Assembly (NCBI GenBank): GCA_023548195.1
Contig: JAJHZJ010000252.1
Location: forward strand, 2,363,395 to 2,427,394
Reading direction: 5' to 3'
Origin: Bettongia penicillata ogilbyi
Taxonomy: Eukaryota; Chordata; Mammalia; Diprotodontia; Potoroidae
Length of the DNA stretch: 64,000 nucleotides
In this document: piece after piece, positions 53,660 through 63,074 of the stretch
Position numbering within the stretch: the first letter of the stretch is position 1
Layout of the letters: every line of letters starts with the position of its first letter
The notes under the pieces: model-generated
The model's input: the letters and a program-made list of their open reading frames with translations, nothing else
The model's database searches: none
What the model was told of the DNA's origin: nothing
Program-made: the position numbers and the translations under genes

Positions 53660-56395
53660 ACAACTCTTTACCCAAGGGTCTTCTGTGGACAATGGGGATG
53701 GTTCAGGGCAGGAGCATGTCAATTGCAGAACACTCTAGTGCCCAGGGAAAGCCTCTGAACTAGGACAAGAAGAAGTCTTAGACTCATACCAGGGCACTGT
53801 TACAGAAACAAGTGCCAACTGGCAGCTTTGTTACCCAGTCCAGAGTCACAAGACCCTAAATGATATATAAGGAGGAAGCTCAGAAATCAGCAGCTGCTGC
53901 TGCAAGAATGATGTGCCTCAGACCTCAGGCACAAAACAGGGTCTCTCTTACAACATCTAGCCCAGCCTGCAGAGGTATAACCAGGGAGTAAATCTCAAAC
54001 CAAAAAAAAAACTCTGCAGTTTTGCTTCTCTGAGCAGACAAACCTTTCCAGCTAGCTGATAGGGGCAGGTCAGGAACTTGCAGAGCCCAGACCAGGGGTT
54101 AGTAGTCAGACTTTGCCCTGGAGCACAGCATTTGTAGGACACTGAAAACTTTCAGGTCCCCAACCCATCCCTGAGATTTTAGAATAACAAACACAACCCT
54201 TAATACCTCTAAAAAAGCAACAGGACTAGCCTAGACCTCCCCCTCCAGAAGAACAGAGTCCAGCCCAAATATCAAGTCTGAAGTCAAGAAGCAGTCTGGA
54301 AAAAGGAACAAACCAAAATCATCATCACCATTATCATCTCATAATAGAGAGCTATTATAGTGGCAAGGAAGCTCAAGACACAAACTCAGAAGAGAATAAC
54401 TCTAAAAGATCTATATGCAAAGCTTTAGAGAAAAACATTGCATGGGCAAAAATCCAACTAGAATTCCTGGCAGAGATGAGGCAAGAGTTTACAAAAAAAA
54501 AGTTTAAAATGTTTTTTAATGGAATGAGAATATTTGAGGGAAAAAATGGAAAAGAAATGAGAGCTATGAAAGAAAGAATTGGAAAGGGACTTAACAGCTT
54601 GGCACAAAAGGCATAAAACTTTGGCCAAGCAACAAATTCCCTGAAAATTAAAATGGACCAAATAGAAGCCAATGACTTCATAAGATAAGAAGAAATAGTA
54701 AAATAACGTCAAAAAACTAAAAATCTAGAAGAAAATGTAAGGCATCTTACAACAAAAATAATTGACCTGGAAAACTGAAAAGAAAAAAAACACAAGAATA
54801 TTTGAACAGCCTAACAAATATACACACATATATGAAAAACTTTGGAGGTCATATTTCAAGAAATCTTGAAAGAAAATTGCCCAGATCTCTTAGAACCAGA
54901 GGGCAAAGTGGAAATACAAAGCATTTCCCAGTTACCTCCTGAAAGAAATCTCCAAATGAAAACTTCCAGGAAAAATCATAGGCAAAATCCAGAGTTTCAA
55001 GGTCAAAGAAAAAAATATTACTGCAAGTAATCAGAAAGAAAGAATTAAAATACTGAGAAACCACAGTCAGGATCACATGTGATTTAGAAGCCACCACTAT
55101 AAAGAAACAGAGAGCTTGGAATATGACAAAAGCTTATAGTAAAAAAAAAAAATTATCCAGCAGAACTAAGAATAATGTTATGATGGTGGTAGGGAACAGG
55201 AAGAGGGGATTGGATGTTTAGTAAAATAGAGGATTCCCAAAAATTCTTGATTAAAAAAAACTTCATAGAAACTTTGAAGTCCAAACATGGGAGTGAAGAA
55301 AAACAATGATAAAAGACTAAACAATGATAAACTGTTTATGTTTCAATATGGGGAAATGATGCTTATGTTTCTTCTGAATCCTGTCATCATCAATGTCATA
55401 GATGAATTCTAATTACACAAGACCAGGGGGTCATTCTATTATTTCTTGATTATATTAAGATGAGAATGGTAAGAGAAGGAAAGAGGAATGAGTTGGAAGG
55501 GGAAGAGAAACAAAGTTTAGGATGATTTATCTCCCATAATCAGGGTGTGCAAGCAAATATCTACACAAAGTAGGAGGGGGTAGGAACCGTACTCTCTTCT
55601 GAACTTAGCAAAACAAGGAAGAACACATACTCATACCCACACACTTACTCACTTGCGCACAAACACACACACACAGGTGGATATGGAAAGACATTTCATT
55701 CAACAGAGAAATGGAAGGGAAAAGGGAGGAGGAAAAATAAAAGGGAGGGTGGATTTAGGGACAGATTAGTCCTAAGCAAAACAAATTCTAAGGATGTACA
55801 AAAAATATTTATAACTCTTTCTGAAGTGGCAAAGAATGGGAAGCTGAAGGAATATCCATACATGAGGAGTTGTATATAAATGTGATAGAATTGTATTGTG
55901 CTTTAAGAAATGATAGAGATAGTTTCAGAGAAACCTGGAAAGACTTGTATGAATTGATGAGAAGTGATGTGAACAGAACCAGGAGAACAATTGCTACAAT
56001 GACAATATGGTAAATGTAAACGACTTTGAAAGACTTTGGAATTCTTATCAGTATAATGACCAACCATGATTCCAAAGGACTAATGATTAAACATGCTACC
56101 AATTTCCTGATAGAGAAGTGAAGATTGAGACATATATACATAAATATTATGTAATATAAATATATCTATATAAATGTATAAAAACATAAATTTATATATG
56201 TATTTCATTCTTCACTTCTCTATCAGAAAATGGGTAGCATGTTTTATTATACTCTATACACACACACACAACATGATCAATGTGGAAATCTATTTTGATT
56301 GATCATACATGTTGCAATGGTTTTGTTTTCTTTAGAAAAGGGGTTGAGGTAGGAAGATGAGAAGGAGAATTTTTGCAAAATGTAAAAGAAAAACA
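53660..56395 (+). mobile_element. Old HAL1-like ('half-L1') element (sense)
   Basis: A 5' UTR-like stretch (53.7-54.3 kb) is followed by a decayed ORF1. The frame 54842-55030 keeps ILKENCPDLLEPEGKVEIQS, the same segment as in the 59.3-kb element. A purine-rich 3' region comes next and an L1-type 3' end (55800-56395; ATAACTCTTTCTGAAGTGGC and GAACAGAACCAGGAGAACAA) closes it. No ORF2 sequence lies between ORF1 and the 3' end. That fits a HAL1-like element or an L1 with an internal deletion. Many stops show it is dead. Confidence 0.65.
55655..55675. repeat. Short (CA)n tract
   Basis: A CA-rich run within the HAL1-like 3' region. Confidence 0.75.
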
Positions 56396-56397
56396 TG

Positions 56398-56698
56398 TTT
56401 TAAAAGGAATATATTCTGTTTGGAAAGGGAGCATTTTATTTTATTTTTGTCTTTGTATCTTCATCATGTGTCAGCATTTAGCACACATAAATCCTTATTC
56501 AATTAAGTTGAACACATGGAGGGAGCACACCCAGAGGAAAATGTGGAGGGGTAACTCATGCCTCTGATGCTTTAGAACCACAAATGTTTTCTGATGATGT
56601 CATTATACTACTCCCAACCTACCTGCTTGCCACTGGTAGTATCGTATCATCTCTACCAAGTGTGACTCCCAAACTCCTGCCCAGGTACATTCTCCTAG
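56398..56698. other. Unassigned stretch
   Basis: No feature recognised. Confidence 0.35.
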
Positions 56699-56704
56699 GC
56701 ACAT

Positions 56705-57175
56705 TTTTTTTTGTTTTTTTTTGCAGCCACAAGCTTTTATTTTCGTCTGGAGTCCTCCACTGAGATGCCACCTCCTTCCCATTAAAGAAGGAATAGGTTC
56801 TGCCATCTCTCTTTTAGTTTATAGTCTTGAGGCTTAAACTCCAGCTTTTTTAATGGGAGAGATAAAGTTTTTAATGAGGATGACTTGTAGATGCTTTGTA
56901 TTTTTACTTTGCCCTCTGGTTCTAAGAGATCTGGGCAATTTTCTTTCAAGATTTCTTGAAATGGGATGTCTAAGGTCTTTTGTCATGTTGTTCAAATAGT
57001 GCAATGACTCTTAAAATTTTTCTTCTCTGTTTTCCAGGTTAGTTATTCTCACTGTGAGATAGCTTACATTTTCTTCTATATTTTTAATCTTTTGATTTTG
57101 TTTTTATATTTTTTGTGGTTTTGTGAATTTATTGACTTCTTTTTGGTCCATTTTAACTTTTGAGGAAACTGTTGC
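56705..57175 (-). mobile_element. Antisense ORF1-derived fragment with its own poly(A) end
   Basis: Read on minus, the right part encodes ORF1 residues (FQEILKENCPDLLEPEGKV in broken frame). The left part leaves recognisable ORF1. It ends with AATAAAAGCTTGTGGCTGC followed by an A-run interrupted by one C. The polyadenylation signal 13 bases before the A-run suggests the 3' end of a processed RNA. Either ORF1 of this subfamily ends differently, or two templates were joined. Confidence 0.5.
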
Positions 57176-57384
57176 TTAGGCAACACAAGAAAAAACCTCT
57201 CAGCCAATTTCTCTCCCTAAAAAATGCCTAGGTCACTTTTTAGAGTCTTAACTGTGTATGTGACTGTTTTCTCCACGAGGGATGTTTGACTCTCCAGGGG
57301 CCAGATTCTTTTGGAAGCAGAACAGTCAGCCACTTCAGTGGAGCTCAAAGGCATTTAGTAGGGCCTTGAGCCTACTTCCTGCCT

Positions 57385-57545
57385 TAATTCTTTTTGTTTT
57401 TTTATTTAAATTTTATTTTTATTGTTAGTTCCACATTTTCTCCCTCCTCCACCTTTCCCCCATCCATAGAGAAAGTCAGAAATAAGACACCCATTATATA
57501 TAAACAGTCACGGCATTAATTCCTAATGGCCAATTCACATCTCTT
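57385..57545 (-). mobile_element. L1 3' end (antisense)
   Basis: T-rich start TTTATTTAAATTTTATTTTT, then TTCTCCCTCCTCCACCTTTC and ATTATATATAAACAGTCACG are inverted L1 3' UTR blocks. It is cut by the retrocopy at 57562. Confidence 0.55.
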
Positions 57546-57561
57546 AAGAATCATGTTTAGG

Positions 57562-57926
57562 AAGTTTGGACCATTTGAACTGGCCTCAAGTCTATGTTCC
57601 TTCAAAATGTGTCAAAAAATGCCTCCCTGGGGCCAAGAACTGAACATGTTTCCCCTTCCACCTTTGCTCCTTTGGTTTTATCTATGCCTAAGTTCACTGT
57701 GGAAGCTGGAAAAGCACAGGAAAAAGCAAGGTGTTATCTGAGAATTTCAGAAGAAATGCTTGGAATCCTTCTGGAGATCTTGTGTTTGGATATCAAGGTG
57801 CTTAATGCCCCAGGAGCCCTTCAAGGACCCTTGGTTTTCCTTAATTTTAACTGTAGAACAAATGGATGGATGCCTTTGAATCTGAGTTTAAGTGAATAAA
57901 TGTATTGATTTACTTAAAAAAAAAAA
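57562..57926 (+). pseudogene. Processed retrocopy of an unidentified mRNA
   Basis: A 365-bp unit ends in GTGAATAAATG (AATAAA signal at about 57895), then 15 bases later in a pure A tail. It is bounded by a perfect 16-bp duplication AAGAATCATGTTTAGG (57546-57561 and 57927-57942). This is the signature of L1-mediated mRNA retroposition. The open frames through it (for example 57526-57741 and 57594-57899) do not resemble any protein I know and run into both flanks. It is therefore most likely a 5'-truncated 3' UTR, perhaps with the end of a coding region. Source gene not identified. Confidence 0.85.
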
Positions 57927-57944
57927 AAGAATCATGTTTAGGGC

Positions 57945-58800
57945 CCTTCCACAGCCCAGCAAGACTTGGTCAGATCTGAGGACCTTCAGTTTTCCTCAGT
58001 TACCCCCTCCTCAACAAGATCTCCCATGAAAATGAAAGAAAGAGGAGAAAACCCAAATGTTCAAATGGACTTAAGATGTTATTGATTTGTACCTTCTCTC
58101 AAACAATGCCCAAGGCAGTCCATCCATGCCTGCCTACCCTTTGAAGTTCTTCACATCCTCCTGTAAGCTTGCCATGTTTCATCTACCCAATGTGCCAGAG
58201 GCCTTTATTGCTTTCTCGTTATCTCAAAGATGCCAGTGGGACACTCAGCCAATCCTGCAGTCATCCCTTTGCCTTGCCTTGGAGCCAATCTGTCTTCTCA
58301 TCCTATCTTACATTTCTTTGGCAATGTTTTTTACTCCTGTTCTTCAAATTTTCTCACTGTTCTAAGTTCTACTCTGCTCAAACCCACTATTCACCTCTCC
58401 ATTGCCATCTTTGATATTCAATTTCAATCCTTCAGAGACTATTGTTTTCCCTGTGAACAAATCAGGACTTGGCTGGCACAGCAGCAGAACCTCTCTTATA
58501 GCCTTGTGAGTGATTTCTCTCAACCTCATGTCTTTATTCCAAATCTTGCCTCCCTGGCTTTGAGTAGCCTGGCACAAACATCACAAAATGGAAAAAAAAA
58601 TGCTAATCCTCTTCCCAAATGAGAAAGACAAATAACTAAAGACAATAGTGCAAGGAGTTCCAAAATGTCAACCAGGGCCATATCCCCAAACGAACACAAC
58701 ACTCCAACTGGGTCCTCAGGGAAATATCATTGCTGGTGAAACTATGACTCTTTAAATGAGTTATCTTCTATCTAAATATGTTTTAAAATGTCCTAAAGTG
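57945..58800. other. Unassigned pyrimidine-rich stretch
   Basis: Overlapping plus-strand frames (58087-58622, up to 130 codons) are Ser/Leu/Phe-rich, as expected from TTC/CTT content. Possibly a decayed L2 or LTR fragment. Not recognised. Confidence 0.3.
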
Positions 58801-58802
58801 AG

Positions 58803-58928
58803 GGCCAGCTAGGTGACTCAGTGAATAGACCACTGGCCCTGGAATTAAGAGGATCTAAGTTCAAAACCAGACTCAGACACTTACTAGCTCTTTGACTTTG
58901 GGCAAGTCCTTTAACTTGAATGGCCTCC
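58803..58928 (+). mobile_element. tRNA-derived SINE, 5' half (sense)
   Basis: GGCCAGCTAGGTGACTCAGT head, CTCTTTGACTTTGGGCAAGT box. The 3' half is absent. Confidence 0.7.
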
Positions 58929-58929
58929 A

Positions 58930-59278
58930 AAAAAATCCAAAATATGAAAATGTTCGGATGTGAAGAAAAAAGTCATGATAGATCTTTTAAGAAGAGTTTG
59001 GTAAAATTATGTTCTAAAATGCAAACTGAAGTGAGACGACAGCAAATCTTAATTCTCAGCTTATGCCAGCTACCTTTTAGGAATTGGAGTATGCAACCTG
59101 CGAGCTAATTTCTATAACAGAAATTCTTAATCTTTTTGTGCATCCTTGGCAGTCTGATAAAGCCTCTTGGAAACCTTCTCAATGATTTTAAATGCACAAA
59201 GAAAAATGTGAAGAATTACAAATAAAACCAATTATATTGAGATACAAATATCAAAATATATTTTAAAATGAGTTTACA
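58930..59278. other. Unassigned AT-rich stretch before HAL1
   Basis: No feature recognised. No clear target-site duplication of the HAL1 could be found in its last 40 bases. Confidence 0.3.
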
Positions 59279-59722
59279 GGGGGAGGAGCCAAGATGGCGG
59301 AGTAGAAAGACTCACGTATGCTAGCTCCGAATCCACAGTCCATAAATTTCCTGTAAAAAGAACTCCCCACAAATTTTGGATCACTGCAAGGTGCACAGAA
59401 ACACAGTGGAAGAGAGTTCCATTCCAGAGAGCCCTGGAGAGCCGTCCCCAGGGGTCCGTCATGCCCCGGAAAGCAGAGCCCACCCCTGAGCTGCCCTGGC
59501 CGCACGCCCTGGAGAAGCAGATCTGAGCAGGCTTCAGGGATGGAATCTCCAGTGGCCTGTAAGGTCCCTCCACCCACAGATGCTACAGGTCAGTGAGAGA
59601 GACATCTGGGCTGGCTGAGAGGGGAGTGGGGTGTCTCCGTGACTCGGGCCCCCTTGGGAGGCAGCGGCAGAGGGAGCAGCAGAGGCAGTGGTGGCCGGAA
59701 CTCCCCGAGTAGGCAGGAGCTT

Positions 59723-59938
59723 CATTACTGAAGGTCTCTGCAAAAACCCCCTGAGGGAGCTGAGCCTAGGAGATGGCCCTGCCCCCACCCGCTCCATTAC
59801 TGAATGTCTCTGCATAAAGCCCCTGAGGGAATTGAGCCTAGGAGATGGCCCTGCCCCCACCTGCTCCATTACTGAAGGTCTCTGCATAAAGCCCCTGAGG
59901 GAACTGAGCCTGGGAGGCAGCCCTGCCCCCACCCCAGC
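59723..59938 (+). repeat. 3 x 72-bp tandem repeat in HAL1 5' UTR
   Basis: CATTACTGAA.GTCTCTGCA starts at 59723, 59795 and 59867, an exact 72-bp period. Each unit carries CCTGAGGGA and TGAGCCT.GGAG and ends in a GCCCTGCCCCCACC block. Period 72 leaves all units in one frame (24 codons), hence the repetitive open frame crossing it. In L1-type elements, 5' UTR monomers usually carry promoter activity. Confidence 0.95.
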
Positions 59939-60094
59939 ACCAGAACTTAAGCTCACATTGAATAGCAGCCGCTCCCTCCGCGGATAACCCTGAGAATGGG
60001 AAGCAGCATTTGAATCTCAGACCCCAAGCACTAGCTGGGCAGATTTAGGCAGGGGTGGAGAGGAATCTCAGAAGTCAAGTAACTGGCTGGGAAA

Positions 60095-61221
60095 ATGCCC
60101 AGAAAAAGGAAGCAAAATAAGACCATAGAGAGCTACTTTATTGGGGAAGAGATGTTTCTTCCTCCCTTCATTTCTGATGATGAAGTACAATGCTTGCCAT
60201 CAGGGAAAGACGTGGAGGTCGGGGCTTCTCTATCCCAGACATCTAAGGTGGATGTCTGGTGGGCTCAGGCCATGGAAGAGCTCAAAAAGGATTTTAAAAA
60301 TCAAGTTAGACAGGTGGACGAAAAACTGGGAAGAGAAATGAGAGAAAGCATGAAAAAGATGAAAAGAGAAAGCAAGAAAAGCATAAAAAATGGGTCAATA
60401 CCTTGCTAAAGGAGACCCAAAAAAATGCTGAAGAAAATAACATCTTGAAAAATAGGCTCACTCAATTGGCAAAAGAGGTTCAAAAAGCCAATGAGGAGAA
60501 GAATGCTTTCAAAAGCAGAATTAGCCAAATGGAAAAAGAGGTTCAAAAGCTCACTGAAGATAATAGTTCTCTCAAAATTAGAATGGAACAGATGGAGTCT
60601 ACTGACTTTACGAGAAACCAAGAAATCACCAAACAAAACCAAAAGAATGAAAAAATGGAAGAGAACGTGAAATATCTCATGGGAAAAACAACTGACCTGG
60701 AAAATAGATCCAGGAGAGACAATTTAAAAATTATGGGAGTACCTGAAAGTCATGATCAAAAAAAGAGCCTAGATATCATCTTCCATGAAATTATCAAGGA
60801 AAACTGCCCTGACATTCTACAACCAGAGGGCAAAATAAGTATTGAAAGAATCCATCAATCACCACCTGAAAGAGATCCAAAAAGAGAAACTTCTAGGAAC
60901 ATTGTGGCCAAATTCCAGAACTCCCAGGTCAAGGAGAGAATCTTACAAGCAGCTAGAAAGAAACAATTCCAGTATTGTGGAAATAAAATCAGGATAACTC
61001 AAGATCTAGCAGCTTCTACATTAAGGGATCGAAGGGCGTGGAATAGGATATTCCAGAAGTCAAAGGAACTAGGACTTAAACCAAGAATCACCTACCCAGC
61101 TAAACTGAGTATAATACTTCAGGGGAAAATATGGTCTTTCAATGAAACAGAGGACTTTCAATCATTCTTGATGAAAAGACCAGAGCTGAAAAGAAAATTT
61201 GACTTTCAAACACAAGAATGA
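60095..61221 (+). pseudogene. HAL1/L1 ORF1 protein gene with a single frameshift
   Basis: ORF1p is an RNA-binding chaperone that coats L1-type RNA in cytoplasmic particles. The first part (60095-60409, 104 codons, starts MPRKRKQNKT) is basic, then becomes a Lys/Glu-rich coiled coil. The second (60403-61221, 272 codons in the next frame) continues the coiled coil (LTQLAKEVQKANEEKNAF). An RRM-like region follows, with RSRRDNLKIMGVPES and ENCPDILQPEGKISIERIHQ. The C-terminal domain then shows AARKKQFQYCGNKIRIT and GLKPRITYPAKLSI. The frames are offset by one base at the A6 run at 60385-60390, so the copy is disabled by one indel. Total length (~375 codons) is normal for mammalian ORF1p. Confidence 0.85.
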
Positions 61222-61339
61222 GAAGAAGCATGAAAAAGTAAACAGCAAAGAGAAGTCTTAAGGGACTTACCAGAAGTGAACTGTTTACATTCCTACATGG
61301 AAAGACAATATTTGTAACTCTTAAAACTTTTCAGTACCT

Positions 61340-61408
61340 GGGTAGTTGGTGGGACCACACACACACATGTACACGCATGCATGCACACACACATGCACAC
61401 ACATACAA
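61340..61408. repeat. CA/TGCA-rich microsatellite in HAL1 3' UTR
   Basis: Mixed CA, TGCA and TACA units (CCACACACACACACATGTAC, GCATGCATGCACACACACAT). It is inside the element, so it probably grew from an element-borne seed. Confidence 0.9.
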
Positions 61409-62329
61409 AGACAGAGAGCACAGAGTGAATTGAATAGGATGGGACCATATCTTAAAAGAAATTAAGGTAAATGGTGAGAGAGAAAGGTAGGGGGAGGAAA
61501 GAGGGTGAAATGGAATGGGGTAATTATATGTCATTTAAGAGGCAAGTAGGAAACTTATTAGTGGAGGGAAAAAGAGGAGAGCTGAGAAAAACAAAAAACA
61601 AAAAACAAGAAGTTTACCCTCATCACATTTGACTAAAGGGAGGAACAAAATGCACACTCATTTTGGTATGAAAACCTATCTTACAGTATAGGAAAGTGGG
61701 GGAGAAGGAGATAAGCAAGGAGGGGGATGATGGAAGGGAGGGCAAAGGGAGGAGGGAGCAATTTGAAGTCAACACTTGGGGAGGGACAGGATCAAAAGAC
61801 AGAAGAGAAACAATGAGGGGCAGGTTAGGATGGAGGGTAATTCAGTTAGTCTTACACAACACGACTATCAGGGAAGTCATTTGCTAAACTACACAGATAT
61901 GGCCTATATTGAATTGCCTGCCTTCCCAAAGGGAATGAGTGGGGAGGGAAGGATGGGGAGAATTCGGAACTCAAAGTTTTAGGAACAACTGTTTAGTATT
62001 GTTGTTGCTACTGGGAAAGAAGACATACAGTTAATGAGGAATAGAAAGTCATCTGGCCCTACAGGAGAAAAGATAAGATGGAGACAAGAGAAGGGAGGGA
62101 TGACAGAAGAGAGGGTAGATTGGAGATAAGGAAAATTAGATTGCTTGGGGTATTGGGGTGGGGGAGGGGATAAAAGGGGAGAAAATTTGGAACCCAAAAT
62201 TTTGTGAAAATGAATGTAAAAAGTTAAATAAATAAATAAATATTTTTTTTAAAAAAAGAAATGCTTATTTCTCCCCTTCTATATTTTGTATTACTTGGAT
62301 TCTTCCCTCATTCTTCTAGCTTGAAAGGC

Positions 62330-62495
62330 TTCTCAAAGACCTGAGTTCAAATCCTGTCTCTAGTAGTCAGTACCCATATAGCAGTTAAGTCTTGAACAAA
62401 TCATTTAAACTATGCGTGTCTCAGTTCTGATACTTATGAAATGAAGGAGTTGAACTTGATGACCCAGAGGTCCCTTCCAGATCTAAATAAACTAT
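62330..62495 (+). repeat. THER1/MIR-type SINE (sense)
   Basis: ACCTGAGTTCAAATCCTGTC head, AAATGAAGGAGTTGAACTTG core, GAGGTCCCTTCCAGATCTAA tail. Confidence 0.65.
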
Positions 62496-62499
62496 GAAC

Positions 62500-62766
62500 C
62501 TCCTACATCTGAATTCAAGGCATGCCTCAACACATACCTCATCTTTGGCCCTGGGCAAATCACTTAAGCTCTCGGTGTTGTATGCCACTCTCTAAAATGA
62601 TATACTGTCCAACTGGTTTAGATCCACATTAGTAGAGGGAGTTTCCCTAGCAGTAACTCCCCTGGGACAATTAAGTCACCAGTTAGGTGAAATGAATTTA
62701 AAAATGAACCTCTTAACCTAAGTTCATTGTTCAATAAGCATTTATTAAGTGCCTACGGTGCCCAAA
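62500..62766. other. Mostly unassigned with SINE and L2 traces
   Basis: TTGGCCCTGGGCAAATCACT at 62545 is a MIR or tRNA-SINE box. GCATTTATTAAGTGCCTACG at 62738-62757 is an inverted L2/MIR tail cut by the next SINE. Confidence 0.45.
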
Positions 62767-63008
62767 GTTTGTTGGTATTCCGTCATGTCTGACTCTCCAT
62801 GACCCCATTTGGGGTTTTCTTGGCAAAGATACTAGAGTGGTTTGCATTTTCTTCTCCAGCTCATGTTACAGATGAGGAAACTGAGGTAAACAAGGTTAAG
62901 TGACTTGTCCAGGGTCCCACAGCTAGTAAGTATCTGAAGCCAGATTGGAACTCGAGAAGATGACTCTTCTTGACTCCAAGCCTTTATCCATTGTGCCATC
63001 TAACTGGC
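62767..63008 (-). mobile_element. tRNA-derived marsupial SINE (antisense)
   Basis: GTCATGTCTGACTCTCCATG tail, ACAGATGAGGAAACTGAGGT core, CCACAGCTAGTAAGTATCTG, inverted head near 63000. It is full length. Confidence 0.88.
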
Positions 63009-63074
63009 CTATGTTCAGTGTAGAAGGGACAAAATGGAACATAATTATTCCCTGATCCTCCAGTCAGAAATGAT

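Larger units (their letters stand above)
59279..62255 (+). mobile_element. Young, near-complete HAL1-like ('half-L1') retroelement
   Basis: It begins with the L1-type start GGGGGAGGAGCCAAGATGGC and has a GC-rich 5' UTR with three 72-bp tandem repeats. An ORF1 (60095-61221) with one frameshift follows, then a ~1-kb purine-rich 3' UTR without any ORF2. The A-rich end AAATAAATAAATAAATATTT lies near 62245. L1 relatives with only ORF1 are known in mammals as HAL1; ORF2 activity would have to come from an autonomous L1 in trans. Good preservation of start, repeats and ORF1 marks it as the youngest large element here. The target-site duplication was not identified. Confidence 0.85.

Noticed and set aside
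59534..59987. 140-codon minus and 99-codon plus frames with 24-residue repeats
   Set aside because: They translate the 72-bp 5' UTR repeats of the HAL1 element. A period divisible by 3 keeps the frames open, and no protein function is implied.
59240..62275. Target-site duplication for the HAL1 element (AAAATGAGTTTA versus AGAAATGCTTAT)
   Set aside because: The match is too weak (about 8 of 12 with a shift) to claim.
2602..63008. tRNA genes (many tRNA-like boxes)
   Set aside because: All occur in SINE heads with diverged cloverleaf positions and are followed by SINE cores and tails.
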